The notes: generated by a model not told the origin, from the letters alone. Counted from the first letter of the stretch, positions 21,048 through 30,404 are shown. The stretch: DNA of 64,000 nucleotides from Adlercreutzia faecimuris (GCF_022669055.1 NZ_JAJMLW010000002.1:372001-436000), one strand, 5' to 3'. Made by a program: numbers and translations.

Positions 21048-22640
21048 CTAGCTCGCGCGGCGCAGCGGCTCGGCCGGCTCAGCGTCGGGCTCGGCGGCCG
21101 CCACGGCCTCGTCAGCCTGGGCGAGCGCGGCCCCCTCGTCCAGCGCGCGGCCCAGCTCGGCGTCGAGCTCGGGCTCCAGCGCGTACTCGTCCACCTCGCG
21201 GTCGGGGTCGAAGGCGCCGTGGAGAGTGCGGCCCAGGCGGTCGAACTTGTCCTGGTCAGTGTCGGCCATGCCGCTGTAGCGGCGCGCGCGGAAGGGAGCG
21301 CGCGGATCGTCGCGGTCAGTCCAGATGCGCTCGGCCACCGGCGCCCAGGCGCGCGCCTGCGGGCGGCACTTCTCGGCCAGCTCGTGGGCGCTCTCGGTGG
21401 CCTGCAAATCGGTGCAGTGGGCGCCCGAGCGCTCCACCATCTCCTCCAGGCAGTCCGGGTTCTCGAGCATGGGGCAGGGGCGCAGCAGGTTGTCGTTGAA
21501 GGGCTGGCCCTCGTAGTAGGCCATGAAGATGGGCGAGCGCAGGCAGTCGAGCAGCGACATCTCGCGGATGTTGGCGTTGGAGTAGTGGATGAACACGCAC
21601 GGCTCCACGTCGCCCGCGGCGTTGATGTGCAGGTAGCGCCGCCCGCCGGCGATGCAGCCGCCGACGAACTCGCCGTCGTGCTGGAAGTCGAGGGTGAGGA
21701 TGGGCTTGGTCTCGCGCACGCGGCGGTTGAAGCGGTAGAGGCGCTCGCGGTCGGCCGGGTCGGGCATGAGCGCGGTGGGCGCGCCGGCGCCGACCGGCAT
21801 GTAGGAGAAGATCCACGCGAACAGGGCGCCCTTGGCGATGAGCCAGTCGAAGTACTCGTCGCTGGCCACCGACGGCGCGTTGTCGTGGGTGTAGCAGATG
21901 GACACGCCGAAGGGCAGGCCGTGGCTGCGCAGCAGGTCCATGGCCGCGTCCACCTTCTGGTAGACGCCCGCGCCGCGGCGCCCGTCGGTGGCGGCCTCGT
22001 CTCCCTCGGCCGAGATGGCGGGCACGAAGTTCTTGACGCGGATCATGTCCTGGCAGAACTCCTCGTCGATGAGCGTGGAGTTGGTGAAGCAGAGGAACGC
22101 GCAGTCCGGGTGCGCCTCGCACAGGCGGATGAGGTCGTGCTTGCGCACGAGCGGCTCGCCCCCCGTATATATGTAGACGTGGACGCCGAGCTCCTTGCCC
22201 TGGCGGATGATGGAGTCGATCTCGTCGTAGGTCAGGTTGAGCTTGTGGCCGTACTCGGCGGCCCAGCAGCCGGTGCAGCGCAGGTTGCAGGCGCTCGTCG
22301 GGTCGAGCAGGATGGCCCAGGGGATGTTGCACTGGTACTTGTCGCGCATCTTCTCCTGCACGCCCCAGGCGATGAGGTTGGCGTCGACCAGGAACGTCTT
22401 GATGAGGTCGTTGCGCACCGCGGGATTGAGGCCCATCACCCGCATGAGCAGCTGGTACATGTTGTTGGCAGGGTCGGCCATCACGTGCGTGAAGGCCTCG
22501 CGCTGCGCGGGGAACAGCGAGTCAGGGCAGATCGCGTTGATCTTGTCCATCACCTTCCCCATGTTTTGCTCGGGATCGGCGCAGAGGTAGTCCACCAGCT
22601 TGTTGGCCGCCGTGCGCTTCGCGAAGTCCATCGGTTTCAT
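21048..22640 (-). CDS. Radical SAM protein with SPASM-like C-terminal region
   Basis: A 530-residue radical SAM enzyme of unknown substrate. The 4Fe-4S/SAM site is the CNLRCTGC motif at C118, C122 and C125, followed by the YTGGEPL SAM-contact segment. After the barrel, GDVEPCVFIHYSNANIREMSL and CPMLENPDC resemble the cysteine arrangement of SPASM/auxiliary-cluster domains, which bind extra Fe-S clusters. About 110 residues precede the radical SAM core (with VMGLNPAVRNDL) and the C-terminus is an acidic, Ala/Glu-rich tail. ATG 22640 has GGAGG at proper distance; longer frames upstream have no such signal. It is divergent from a TetR regulator, which may control it. No precursor peptide is visible nearby. 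Confidence 0.8.
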   Translation of the reverse strand: MKPMDFAKRTAANKLVDYLCADPEQNMGKVMDKINAICPDSLFPAQREAFTHVMADPANNMYQLLMRVMGLNPAVRNDLIKTFLVDANLIAWGVQEKMRDKYQCNIPWAILLDPTSACNLRCTGCWAAEYGHKLNLTYDEIDSIIRQGKELGVHVYIYTGGEPLVRKHDLIRLCEAHPDCAFLCFTNSTLIDEEFCQDMIRVKNFVPAISAEGDEAATDGRRGAGVYQKVDAAMDLLRSHGLPFGVSICYTHDNAPSVASDEYFDWLIAKGALFAWIFSYMPVGAGAPTALMPDPADRERLYRFNRRVRETKPILTLDFQHDGEFVGGCIAGGRRYLHINAAGDVEPCVFIHYSNANIREMSLLDCLRSPIFMAYYEGQPFNDNLLRPCPMLENPDCLEEMVERSGAHCTDLQATESAHELAEKCRPQARAWAPVAERIWTDRDDPRAPFRARRYSGMADTDQDKFDRLGRTLHGAFDPDREVDEYALEPELDAELGRALDEGAALAQADEAVAAAEPDAEPAEPLRRAS

Positions 22641-22996
22641 ACGCGTTCGCCTCCATAGGTAGTCGGTGCGTGAGCAACACCTGTCTCTCTCGAGTTCTCG
22701 CGATTCTGCCATGACGGGAAAGCTCCGCTTATGCTGCCGCATGGTTCGTTGAGCGCCTGGCCGCCGGCCGTTACAAAGCTGAAATCTGCGTGCTGCGAAC
22801 CTCTGTGATTAAGGCGTGACCTGCCCAAACGCTTCCTCTACCACGAAAGCGCCCTGATTATCACTTAATTCACGGGTGTTGCATAAGCTATATTCGGGTA
22901 GTATAGGAACCGCCTGTTGCGGAAACAATGGGCAATGGAGTCAGCATTGTGGACTATCCCCTCCCCGCCGGGCGGAATGGGGTGAAAGGAGAAGCC
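22641..22996. promoter_or_regulatory. Divergent intergenic region of radical SAM gene and TetR gene
   Basis: This 356-base stretch has no gene. Relatively AT-rich sequence at 22850-22925 contains a candidate plus-strand promoter TTGCAT, 17 bases, TATAGG. The region is the natural place for TetR operators, but I find no convincing palindrome. Confidence 0.35.
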
Positions 22997-23593
22997 GTGG
23001 CACCCAGCGACGAGGCCGCGCCCAAGCTCGACCGGCGTGTGGTGAGGACGCGCCGGGCCATCCAGGCCGCCTTCCGCGACCTGGTGGTGCACGAGGGGGC
23101 CGGGAAGATCACCGTGAGCGCGATCGCACGCAAGGCCGACATCGACCGCAAGACCTTCTACCTGCACTACGCCTCGCTCGACGAGCTGGCCGAGGAGCAG
23201 GGGCGGCTCGTGGTCGACCGCATCACGCAGGTGCTCGTGGTGGGACGCGAGCCCGACGGCATCACGGTGAACCTGCGCACCGTCGTGACCGAGCTGGCCG
23301 CACTGTTCCAGGAGGACCCGGCGTTCTACCGCCGCGTCGCCCGCGAGCTGTCCGTCGACTCGATGGTGGACACGCTCTGCGAGCCGGTGCGCCAGGCCAT
23401 CGTGGCCTCCAACCCGCCGGCCGCCGAGCTGGACCAGCCCGGGCTCGACTACCTCATCCGGTTCTTCCTGGCCGGGACGCTCTCCGGGTTCGTGCACTGG
23501 TTCCTCACCGAGCCGGACACCCCCATCGACGAGGTGGTCGACCACATCCAGCGCGCCACGGGCGACTCCCACCTGTTCCACCTGACGGGATAG
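22997..23593 (+). CDS. TetR family transcriptional regulator
   Basis: A 198-residue repressor-type protein. The N-terminal helix-turn-helix is clear: RTRRAIQAAFRDLVVHEGAGKITVSAIARKADIDRKTFYLHYASLDEL, quoted here only in part: ITVSAIARKADIDRKTFYLH. The C-terminal ligand/dimerisation half is helical and belongs to the type with FYRRVARELS and FLAGTLSGFVHWFL segments. I start at GTG 22997, six bases after AAAGGAG, in preference to ATG 22928, which has no ribosome-binding site. It is divergent from the radical SAM gene and precedes an ATP-grasp gene by about 100 bases; either could be its target. Confidence 0.85.
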   Translation: MAPSDEAAPKLDRRVVRTRRAIQAAFRDLVVHEGAGKITVSAIARKADIDRKTFYLHYASLDELAEEQGRLVVDRITQVLVVGREPDGITVNLRTVVTELAALFQEDPAFYRRVARELSVDSMVDTLCEPVRQAIVASNPPAAELDQPGLDYLIRFFLAGTLSGFVHWFLTEPDTPIDEVVDHIQRATGDSHLFHLTG

Positions 23594-23697
23594 GCCCGCG
23601 CCCCTCGCCGACAACGGCCCGGTGGCGGATGGGCGCCCGGGACGCGGGGCGTGCTAAGATGCTCGGGTCACGACTCCTTCGCCCAGGAAGAGGCCCC

Positions 23698-25074
23698 ATG
23701 AACACCAACGCCGACTACACCAGCGCCTACCTGCAGATCATCGACGACCTCGACGGCGACATCCCCAGCCGCCGCGCCGCCTACGACTACATGCGCGCCT
23801 CCACCGCCATCGTCCACCACCGCGTGGTGGATTGCTCCTTCGTGCCGCGCCTGTTCAACCGCCGCACCTACGAGGTGATGCGCGACACGGCCGAGACGGC
23901 CCACCGCATCCTCTGCAAGGTCATCCAGCGCTACCTGGACGACCCGGCCTACCGCCGCTGCTTCGACTTCGACCCGCGCCTGGAGGAGCTCATCCTGCTG
24001 CCGCGAGGCTACGACTCGCTGCTGCCCTTCGCCCGCGTGGACACCTTCCTCGACGAGGACGACTACCGCATCCGGTTCTGCGAGTTCAACGGCGACGGAT
24101 CGTCGGGCATGAACGAGAACCGCGAGATCACCAACTCCCTCCTGCCTTCCGAGAGCCTCCGCGTGTTCTCCGAGAACCACGCCGTGCGCGGCTGCGACTT
24201 GTTCGAGCCGTGGGTAGACGCCTTCCTGCGCATCTACGGCACCTACGAGCACAAGGCGGAGCACCCGCGCATCGCCATCTGCGACTACCTGGAGAACGGC
24301 GTGGTGGACGAGTTCCACCTGTTCGCCGGCTTGTTCCGCGAGCGGGGCCATGACTGCGTCGTGGCCGATGTGCGCGAGCTCGCCTTCGACGGCGAAACGC
24401 TGCGCGACAAGGACGGCGGGCGCGTGGACGCCATCTGGCGACGCTGCGTGACCAACGACGTGATCGACCACTGGGACGAGTCCCAGGACCTCATCGAGGC
24501 GGTGCGCGCCGAGAAGGTGGCGCTCATCGGCAGCTTCGCCGGGCACATCGTCCACGACAAGCAGATCTTCGAGGTGCTGTTCAAGCCCGAGACCTGCGCC
24601 TTCCTCACCGCTGACGAGATCAGCTTCATCGAGGAGACGGTGCCCCTGACCGCCTTCCTCGACGAGGGCGCAGTCAACCTGGACCAGATCCGCGCCAACA
24701 AGGACGAGTGGATCATCAAGCCGTCGGACCACTACGGGGCCGACGACGTCTACGCCGGCTGCGCCCAGAGCGAGGAGCGCTGGAACGAGCTCATCGACGC
24801 CTTCGCCAACGGGGCGGCGGGGCACCCCTTCATCGTGCAGCGCTACATCAAGCCGTTCAAGACCGAGACGCTGCCGCCCGACACCGGCATCGACGAGCTG
24901 CCCGACGGCGCCGTGGCCACCGAGCCCGCCTGGTACAACAACCTCAACGGGCTCTACCTCTACGACGGCCGCTTCCAGGGCGTCTTCAGCCGCCTGGGGC
25001 CGCTGCCCACCATCTCCAAGGACATGCGCGGCATCACGGCGGCCACCCTCTGGGTGGACTGCGATGGCGAGTAG
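23698..25074 (+). CDS. ATP-grasp-like ligase, glutathionylspermidine synthase-type fold (tentative)
   Basis: A 458-residue soluble protein. Segments RIRFCEFNGDGSSGMNENREI near residue 120-145, DAIWRRCVT near 245, LIGSFAGHIVHDKQIFEVL near 280, and DEWIIKPSDHYGADDVYAG near 340 follow the layout of circularly permuted ATP-grasp/glutathionylspermidine synthase-like enzymes: a nucleotide-binding lysine in IKPSDHYG and acidic metal ligands in CEFNGDGS. Such enzymes join an acid to an amine with ATP; the substrates here are unknown. ATG 23698 follows AGGAAGAGG. Its 3' end overlaps the next gene by 11 bases, so the two are translationally coupled. The family call is from pattern, not search. Confidence 0.6.
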   Translation: MNTNADYTSAYLQIIDDLDGDIPSRRAAYDYMRASTAIVHHRVVDCSFVPRLFNRRTYEVMRDTAETAHRILCKVIQRYLDDPAYRRCFDFDPRLEELILLPRGYDSLLPFARVDTFLDEDDYRIRFCEFNGDGSSGMNENREITNSLLPSESLRVFSENHAVRGCDLFEPWVDAFLRIYGTYEHKAEHPRIAICDYLENGVVDEFHLFAGLFRERGHDCVVADVRELAFDGETLRDKDGGRVDAIWRRCVTNDVIDHWDESQDLIEAVRAEKVALIGSFAGHIVHDKQIFEVLFKPETCAFLTADEISFIEETVPLTAFLDEGAVNLDQIRANKDEWIIKPSDHYGADDVYAGCAQSEERWNELIDAFANGAAGHPFIVQRYIKPFKTETLPPDTGIDELPDGAVATEPAWYNNLNGLYLYDGRFQGVFSRLGPLPTISKDMRGITAATLWVDCDGE

Positions 25075-26002
25075 CGCGCCGGCGGACGGGCGCGAGGCGC
25101 CCCGCCCCGCGGGGCCGTCGGCGGACGGGCGCGAGACAGGCGCGAGCACGCCCGCGCCCGAGGCGCCCAAGTCCGAGACGCCCGCGGCTCCGCGGGCAAG
25201 GGCGCTCGACCGGGTGCTGGCGGCCGTGGCGGCCGCGGGGCTGGCCGTGCTGCTGGTGGCCGTGGGGTTCGCCGCCTGCGCGGCGCCTCCCACGACCGCG
25301 GCCCTGGCCGCCTGGGCGGACACGGGCGCGGGCTCGGCCTACCCCGCCGACGAGCTGCCGGCCCTGGCCCAGGCCACCCGCGCCTACACGGTGGACGCCC
25401 GGCCCGCCGGGTACGAGGCGGCGCGCGCGGCCCTGGCCGAGGCGGTGGCCCGCGCCGCCGCCCGCGCCGCCGCCGACGGCTCGCCCACGGCCGGCGAGTG
25501 GTCGGCCCGCGCCCGCCAGGCCCTCGCCGGCGGCGACGCCCTGGCCGCCACCGAGGCGCTCGGGCGGCTGAGCGACCGCTACGCCCTCGACGCCGACGCG
25601 CTCTCGCACCTGGACGACTGCAACCGCCTCATCGGCGCCGCCGTTCCCGCCGCGGCCGGCGCGGCCGCGCTGGGCCTGGCCGCCCTGGGCGCGCTCATCG
25701 CCCGGGACCGGCGCGCGGCGGCCGGGAAGGCGCTCATGGCCGCGCCGGCCTTGGTCATCGCCGCCTTCGCCGTCCTGGGGCTGTGGGGCGCGCTCGACTT
25801 CAACGGCCTGTTCGGCGCCTTCCACGCCGTGCTCTTCCCCCAGGGGAACTGGACGTTCTCGTGGGACTCGCTGCTCATCAGCATGTATCCCCTCGCATTT
25901 TGGATGGGGATGGCCGGGACGTGGCTTATCGCGACCGGCTGTGTGGCTATACTGTCCCTCGTGGCCGGCCGCCGCCTCGCGCGGCGCGGCTCAAGCCGAT
26001 AG
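25064..26002 (+). CDS. DUF1461 (TIGR01906-like) integral membrane protein
   Basis: A 312-residue membrane protein of unknown function. A 45-residue Ala/Pro-rich cytoplasmic leader is followed by a membrane segment (VLAAVAAAGLAVLLVAVGFAA), an extracytoplasmic region with ALSHLDDCNRLI, then two more segments and the diagnostic FNGLFGAFHAVLFPQGNWTF with W and H positions shared across DUF1461. The C-terminal segment ends in a basic RRLARRGSSR tail. It overlaps the ATP-grasp gene by 11 bases, and the likely gltX promoter lies inside its last 20 codons. Confidence 0.7.
   Translation: MASSAPADGREAPRPAGPSADGRETGASTPAPEAPKSETPAAPRARALDRVLAAVAAAGLAVLLVAVGFAACAAPPTTAALAAWADTGAGSAYPADELPALAQATRAYTVDARPAGYEAARAALAEAVARAAARAAADGSPTAGEWSARARQALAGGDALAATEALGRLSDRYALDADALSHLDDCNRLIGAAVPAAAGAAALGLAALGALIARDRRAAAGKALMAAPALVIAAFAVLGLWGALDFNGLFGAFHAVLFPQGNWTFSWDSLLISMYPLAFWMGMAGTWLIATGCVAILSLVAGRRLARRGSSR
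25948..25953 (+). promoter_or_regulatory. Candidate -10 for gltX inside the DUF1461 gene
   Basis: TATACT about 65 bases before the gltX ATG, within the preceding coding sequence. A weak CTTATC lies 17 bases upstream. Inferred. Confidence 0.35.
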
Positions 26003-26018
26003 AAGAAGAAGGAACGAC

Positions 26019-27632
26019 ATGACTGACACTCCCAACGCCCCCGTCCGCGTGCGCTTCGCGCCCTCCCCCACCGGCAAGCTCCACGTGGGAGGCGCCCGCA
26101 CCGCCATCTACAACTGGGCCTTCGCCCGCGCCATGGGCGGCACCTTCGTGCTGCGCATCGAGGACACCGACCCCGAGCGCTCCACCCAGGAGAACACCGA
26201 CATCATCCTGCGCGCCATGGAGTGGCTCGGGCTCGACTGGGACGAGGGCCCCGGCGTGGGCGGCGCGTGCGGCCCCTACTTCCAGACCCAGCGCACCGAC
26301 ACCTACCAGGAGGCGCTCGACCGGCTCGTCGCCGCGGGAGCCGCCTACCCCTGCTTCTGCACGAAGGAGGAGCTCGACGCCAAGCGCAAGAGGGCCGAGG
26401 CCGAGGAGGGCGGTTACGCCGGCTACGACCGCACCTGCCGCGGCATGGACGCCGATGAGGCCGCCGCGCGCATCGCCGCCGGCGAGCCCCACGTCTGGCG
26501 CCTGGCGGTGCCCGACGGCCACGGCCCGGTGGAGTTCGACGACGCCGTCTACGGCCACATGTCGTTCCCCCTCGACGTGATGGACGACATGATCCTCAAG
26601 CGCACCGACGGCACCTTCACCTACAACTTCGCCGTGGTGTGCGACGACATCAACATGGCCATGACCCATGTCATCCGCGGCGACGACCACCTGTCCAACA
26701 CGCCGCGCCAGGTGCTCGTCTACGAAGCCCTGGGCGCGAAGGTGCCGCTGTTCGCCCACCTGCCCATGATCCTGGGCCCCGACGGCCACAAGCTGTCCAA
26801 GCGCCACGGCGCCACGTCGGTGGAGCAGTTCCGCGACGAGGGTTACCTGCCCGACGCCCTGGTGAACTTCCTGGCGCTCATCGGCTGGTCGCTTGACGGC
26901 GAGACCACCGTCGTGCCGCCCGAGGAGCTGTGCCGCGTGTTCTCGCTCGACCGCATCAGCAAGAAGCACGGCGTGATGGATCCGCAGAAGCTCGACTGGA
27001 TGAACGGCGTGTACCTGCGCGAGATGGACCAGGCCGCCTGGCTGGCCGCCGCGGCGCCGTGGATCGCCCAGGCCGCCGTGCTCGGCGCGTCGGCGGACGA
27101 CGGCGTGACCGTGGTGCCCACGCCCGTCCCCGGCGAGGAGCCGCCCGCACGCGACTTCGGGCCCGGTCACGAGGGCTGGGATGAGGCCGTGGCGGCCGCG
27201 CTGGCCGACATCGAGGCCGACCCCGCCTCCTACGCGCGGGTGTACCCGCTGGTCATCGAGCGCCTGAGCCGCCTGGACGAGATCCCGGCGAAGCTGGAGT
27301 TCCTGTTCTGGGGCCCGAACGTGCGCCTTGACGAGAAGAGCATGAGGAAGGTGCTGCTCAAGGAGGGCGCGCGGGCCCAGGAGGCCCTGGCCGCCTGCCG
27401 CGAGGCGCTCGCCCGCGAGGACGTGCCCTGGGAGGCCGCCGCGCTGGAGGAGGCGTGCCGGGCGCTGGCCGAGCCGCTGGACCTGAAGGTGAAGAACCTG
27501 CTCCAGCCGCTGCGCGTGGCCGTCTGCGGCAACATGGTCTCGCCGCCGCTGTTCGAGTCCATCGAGCTCATGGACCCCGCCGACGTGCTGGCGCGCATCG
27601 ACGCCGTGGCCGCCGAGGCGTTCGGGGCCTAG
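26019..27632 (+). CDS. gltX: Glutamate--tRNA ligase
   Basis: Class Ib synthetase that charges tRNA-Glu. The 537-residue protein has the HIGH-equivalent APSPTGKLHVGGART at residues 13-27 and the KMSKS-equivalent KLSKRHG near residue 260. A CFCTKEEL cysteine pair followed by the Y-x-Y-x-x-x-C part (YAGYDRTC) suggests the zinc site. The anticodon-binding domain shows an insert of about 40 residues (ADDGVTVVPTPVPGEEPPAR region) compared with the usual 470-490 residue length. ATG 26019 is preceded by GAAGAAGAAGGAA. The next gene starts at the base after its stop codon. Confidence 0.96.
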   Translation: MTDTPNAPVRVRFAPSPTGKLHVGGARTAIYNWAFARAMGGTFVLRIEDTDPERSTQENTDIILRAMEWLGLDWDEGPGVGGACGPYFQTQRTDTYQEALDRLVAAGAAYPCFCTKEELDAKRKRAEAEEGGYAGYDRTCRGMDADEAAARIAAGEPHVWRLAVPDGHGPVEFDDAVYGHMSFPLDVMDDMILKRTDGTFTYNFAVVCDDINMAMTHVIRGDDHLSNTPRQVLVYEALGAKVPLFAHLPMILGPDGHKLSKRHGATSVEQFRDEGYLPDALVNFLALIGWSLDGETTVVPPEELCRVFSLDRISKKHGVMDPQKLDWMNGVYLREMDQAAWLAAAAPWIAQAAVLGASADDGVTVVPTPVPGEEPPARDFGPGHEGWDEAVAAALADIEADPASYARVYPLVIERLSRLDEIPAKLEFLFWGPNVRLDEKSMRKVLLKEGARAQEALAACREALAREDVPWEAAALEEACRALAEPLDLKVKNLLQPLRVAVCGNMVSPPLFESIELMDPADVLARIDAVAAEAFGA

Positions 27633-28712
27633 GTGGCGCGACCCCGCGTCATAACCGCCGACGAGCTGTGCCTGAACCCCCGCGGCGGCCGCTGCCGGCG
27701 CTGCGTCGAGGTGTGCCCCACCGGCGCCGTGAGCCTGGACGCCGAGGGCGCGCCGTCGGTGGATGACGACGCCTGCACCGGCTGCGGGCTGTGCGTGGGG
27801 GCGTGCGACGCCTTCTCGCCCGTGCGCGTGACCCTGGCCGACCTGCGCGAGCGCCTGGCGCGCACGGCCCGGGGCGGCGAGGAGCCGGTGGTGGCCTGCG
27901 AGCCGCTGGTCGAGGCGCTGGACGGCGAGCCCGCGCCCAACGTGGCGGTGGTGCCGTGCTTGGCAGCACTGCCGGCGGAGCTCTGGGCCCAGGTGCTGGC
28001 CGAGGACCTGGGGCCCTGCGCGGTGTGCGACTTCGAGCGCTGCGATGCCTGCCCGCGGGCGGGCGAGGCCGCGGTGGCGCTCTACGCCGAGGCCATCGAG
28101 CAGGCCCAGGAGTGGACGGGGCGCGAGGTGCGGGTGCGCTCGACGGTGCCGGCCGACACGTCGCTCGTGGAGCGCATCATGTCGCCGGGAGAGGCCGACC
28201 GGCGCGGGTATCTGGCCGGCGCCGTGCGCGGCGTGGCCGACATCGCCTCGGGCGACTACCGGCGCCGCCGCTCCGACGCGCTGCAGGACTTCTACGCCCG
28301 CCGCGAGCGCCTGCGCGCCACCGCGCGGGTGCTGCGACCCCCCGACGTGCCCCGGCCCAACCGGTTCTGCGCCGGGGGCCTCGAGCGGCGCGTGATGATG
28401 CCCCGGCGCCAGATGCTCCTGGCCGCGGTGGAGGCCGACCCCGAGGCCGCGCCCCGCGTGGCCCTGCGCCTGTCCGCCACCGACCCCGCGCTCTGCGACG
28501 ACTGCCTGGCCTGCGCCGACGCCTGCCCCACCGGCGCGCGCCTGCCCGGGCCCGACGACGGATCGCTCGCCTGCGACGCGCTCTACTGCGTGGGCTGCGG
28601 GCTGTGCGCGGACGCATGCCCCGCAGGCGCCGTGACGCTGGTCGACGCGACGGCGGCCGCGCTGCTCGCGGACGCTGATCCGGCGGGAGCGGGGACGCGC
28701 CGGACGATGTGA
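27633..28712 (+). CDS. 4Fe-4S dicluster-type ferredoxin domain protein
   Basis: A 359-residue predicted electron-transfer or cluster-carrier protein. N-terminal cysteines CLNPRGGRCRRCVEVCP and CTGCGLCVGAC would hold two 4Fe-4S clusters; a central CAVCDFERCDAC group may hold another; and the C-terminus repeats the ferredoxin pattern with CDDCLACADACPTGARL and CVGCGLCADACPAGAV. There is no signal peptide or membrane segment. It begins with GTG immediately after the gltX TAG, so translation is probably coupled; other starts are possible. The partner enzyme is not in the window. Confidence 0.8.
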   Translation: MARPRVITADELCLNPRGGRCRRCVEVCPTGAVSLDAEGAPSVDDDACTGCGLCVGACDAFSPVRVTLADLRERLARTARGGEEPVVACEPLVEALDGEPAPNVAVVPCLAALPAELWAQVLAEDLGPCAVCDFERCDACPRAGEAAVALYAEAIEQAQEWTGREVRVRSTVPADTSLVERIMSPGEADRRGYLAGAVRGVADIASGDYRRRRSDALQDFYARRERLRATARVLRPPDVPRPNRFCAGGLERRVMMPRRQMLLAAVEADPEAAPRVALRLSATDPALCDDCLACADACPTGARLPGPDDGSLACDALYCVGCGLCADACPAGAVTLVDATAAALLADADPAGAGTRRTM

Positions 28713-28750
28713 CCCACTGATGCAGACCCCCCTTGCGAGAAAGGCCCGCC

Positions 28751-29173
28751 ATGCTGCCTGACAACCCCACCCTGAGCGAGATCGAGGACTTCTTCAGCGC
28801 TGACCGCTTTGCCACCCAGGCCGCCGGCTGCCGCATCGTCGAGGGCTGGCGCGGCCACGGCGTGGCCGAGATGGAGCTGGGCGACATCCACCGCAACGCC
28901 ATGGGCGGCGTCATGGGCGGGGCCATCTTCACCCTGGCCGACTTCGCGCTCGCCCTGGCCTGCAACATCGGCGAGGTGCCCACGGTGAACGCGGTCACGT
29001 CCATCGAGTACCTCTGCGCCACCCGCGGCGCCAAGCTCATCGCCACCGCCGACTGCGAGAAGGACGGACGCCACCTGGCCTTCTACACGGTGAAGGTGAC
29101 CGATGACACCGGGCGCCTCATCGCCCGGGCCTCCGTCACCGCCTACCGCCACCAGCCCTCCCCCGAGGCCTAG
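28751..29173 (+). CDS. PaaI family hotdog-fold thioesterase
   Basis: A 140-residue acyl-CoA thioesterase of the PaaI/YbgC group. The signature HRNAMGGVMGGAIFTLADFA near residues 48-67 contains the conserved N and the G-G-x-x-x-x-L-A-D helix start where the catalytic acid (D) resides. TVNAVTSIEYLCATRG forms the next strands. ATG 28751 has GAGAAAGG upstream; a TTG 18 bases further out has none. It stands between the ferredoxin gene and guaA. Acyl substrate unknown. Confidence 0.85.
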   Translation: MLPDNPTLSEIEDFFSADRFATQAAGCRIVEGWRGHGVAEMELGDIHRNAMGGVMGGAIFTLADFALALACNIGEVPTVNAVTSIEYLCATRGAKLIATADCEKDGRHLAFYTVKVTDDTGRLIARASVTAYRHQPSPEA

Positions 29174-29374
29174 GCCGCCCGGCCGCACCGCGGGGGCCGG
29201 CCCGCCGGCGGCGGCGCCGCGGCCGCACGGGGCCCGCAGGCGTCGGGCGCGCCTCCCCCCTTCTTGGCGCCCTCAGGCGGGTCGCGTCCTGGGGCGGCGC
29301 GCCCTCCCCGCCCCCTCCCCCCTCTTCTTTTCCGCCGCGCAACCCTCCCCTCCCTCGGGCGCCGGCCCGTTCGC

Positions 29375-29380
29375 TATAAT
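29375..29380 (+). promoter_or_regulatory. -10 element of guaA
   Basis: A perfect TATAAT 43 bases before the guaA ATG. No recognisable -35 in the GC-rich sequence upstream. Confidence 0.5.
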
Positions 29381-29423
29381 CAACGGAGCACGAAAAGCCG
29401 TCCGCAACCCCGAGGAGGTCTTG

Positions 29424-30404
29424 ATGGATCCCAACGTCCGTCCCGATTCCATGGAACGTATCACCACGCCCGAGCTGGCGAGCGCGTTCATCGACGAGCA
29501 GGTGACCGCGCTGCGCGAGCAGATCGGCGACAAGAAGGTGCTGCTGGCGCTGTCCGGAGGCGTCGACAGCTCGGTGGTGGCCGCGCTGCTCATCAAGGCC
29601 ATCGGCAAGAACCTCGTGTGTGTGCACGTCAACCACGGGCTCATGCGCAAGGGCGAGTCCGAGCAGGTCATCGACGTGTTCCAGAACCAGATGGACGCCA
29701 ACCTGGTCTACGTGGACGCCACCGACCGGTTCCTCGACCTGCTGGCCGGCGTGGACGAGCCCGAGACCAAGCGCAAGATCATCGGCGCCGAGTTCATCCG
29801 CGTGTTCGAGGAGGAGGCCCGCAAGGTGGGCGACGAGGTGGACTTCCTCGGCCAGGGCACCATCTACCCCGACATCCTGGAGTCCAAGGACGGCGTGAAG
29901 GCCCACCATAACGTGGGCGGCCTGCCCGAGGACCTGCAGTTCGAGCTGGTCGAGCCGGTGAAGCTGCTGTACAAGGACGAGGTGCGCGTGGTCGGCCGCG
30001 AGCTCGGCCTGCCCGAGAACATGGTCGAGCGCCAGCCGTTCCCCGGCCCCGGCCTGGGCGTGCGCTGCCTGGGCGCCATCACCCGCGACCGCCTGGAGGC
30101 CCTGCGCGAGGCCGACGCCATCGTCCGCGAGGAGATGGAGGCAGCAGGCGTCGGCGCCTGGCAGTACTTCGCCGTGGTGCCCGACATGCGCGCCACCGGC
30201 GTGCGCGACGGCGTGCGCGCCTACGAGTGGCCGGCCATCATCCGCGCCATCAACACCGTGGACGTGATGACCGCCGAGGTGCCCGAGCTCGACTGGGCCC
30301 TGCTCAAGCGCATGACCGACCGCATCACCCACGAGGTTCCCGGCATCTGCCGCGTCTGCTACGACCTGACCCCCAAGCCCGTGGGCACGGTGGAGTGGGA
30401 ATAG
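29424..30404 (+). CDS. guaA: GMP synthase ATP-pyrophosphatase subunit, no amidotransferase domain
   Basis: Converts XMP to GMP by adenylation and amination. The 326-residue product contains only the ATP-pyrophosphatase and C-terminal dimerisation domains: the PP-loop LALSGGVDSSVVAAL near residue 43, HVNHGLMRKGES, the QGTIYPDILES substrate segment, QPFPGPGLGVRCLG, and the terminal KPVGTVEWE. Bacterial GuaA is normally about 515 residues with an N-terminal glutamine amidotransferase; that domain is absent and the start is firm (GAGGAGG seven bases before ATG 29424). Ammonia must come from a separate subunit or from solution. The element begins directly after its stop codon. Confidence 0.92.
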   Translation: MDPNVRPDSMERITTPELASAFIDEQVTALREQIGDKKVLLALSGGVDSSVVAALLIKAIGKNLVCVHVNHGLMRKGESEQVIDVFQNQMDANLVYVDATDRFLDLLAGVDEPETKRKIIGAEFIRVFEEEARKVGDEVDFLGQGTIYPDILESKDGVKAHHNVGGLPEDLQFELVEPVKLLYKDEVRVVGRELGLPENMVERQPFPGPGLGVRCLGAITRDRLEALREADAIVREEMEAAGVGAWQYFAVVPDMRATGVRDGVRAYEWPAIIRAINTVDVMTAEVPELDWALLKRMTDRITHEVPGICRVCYDLTPKPVGTVEWE

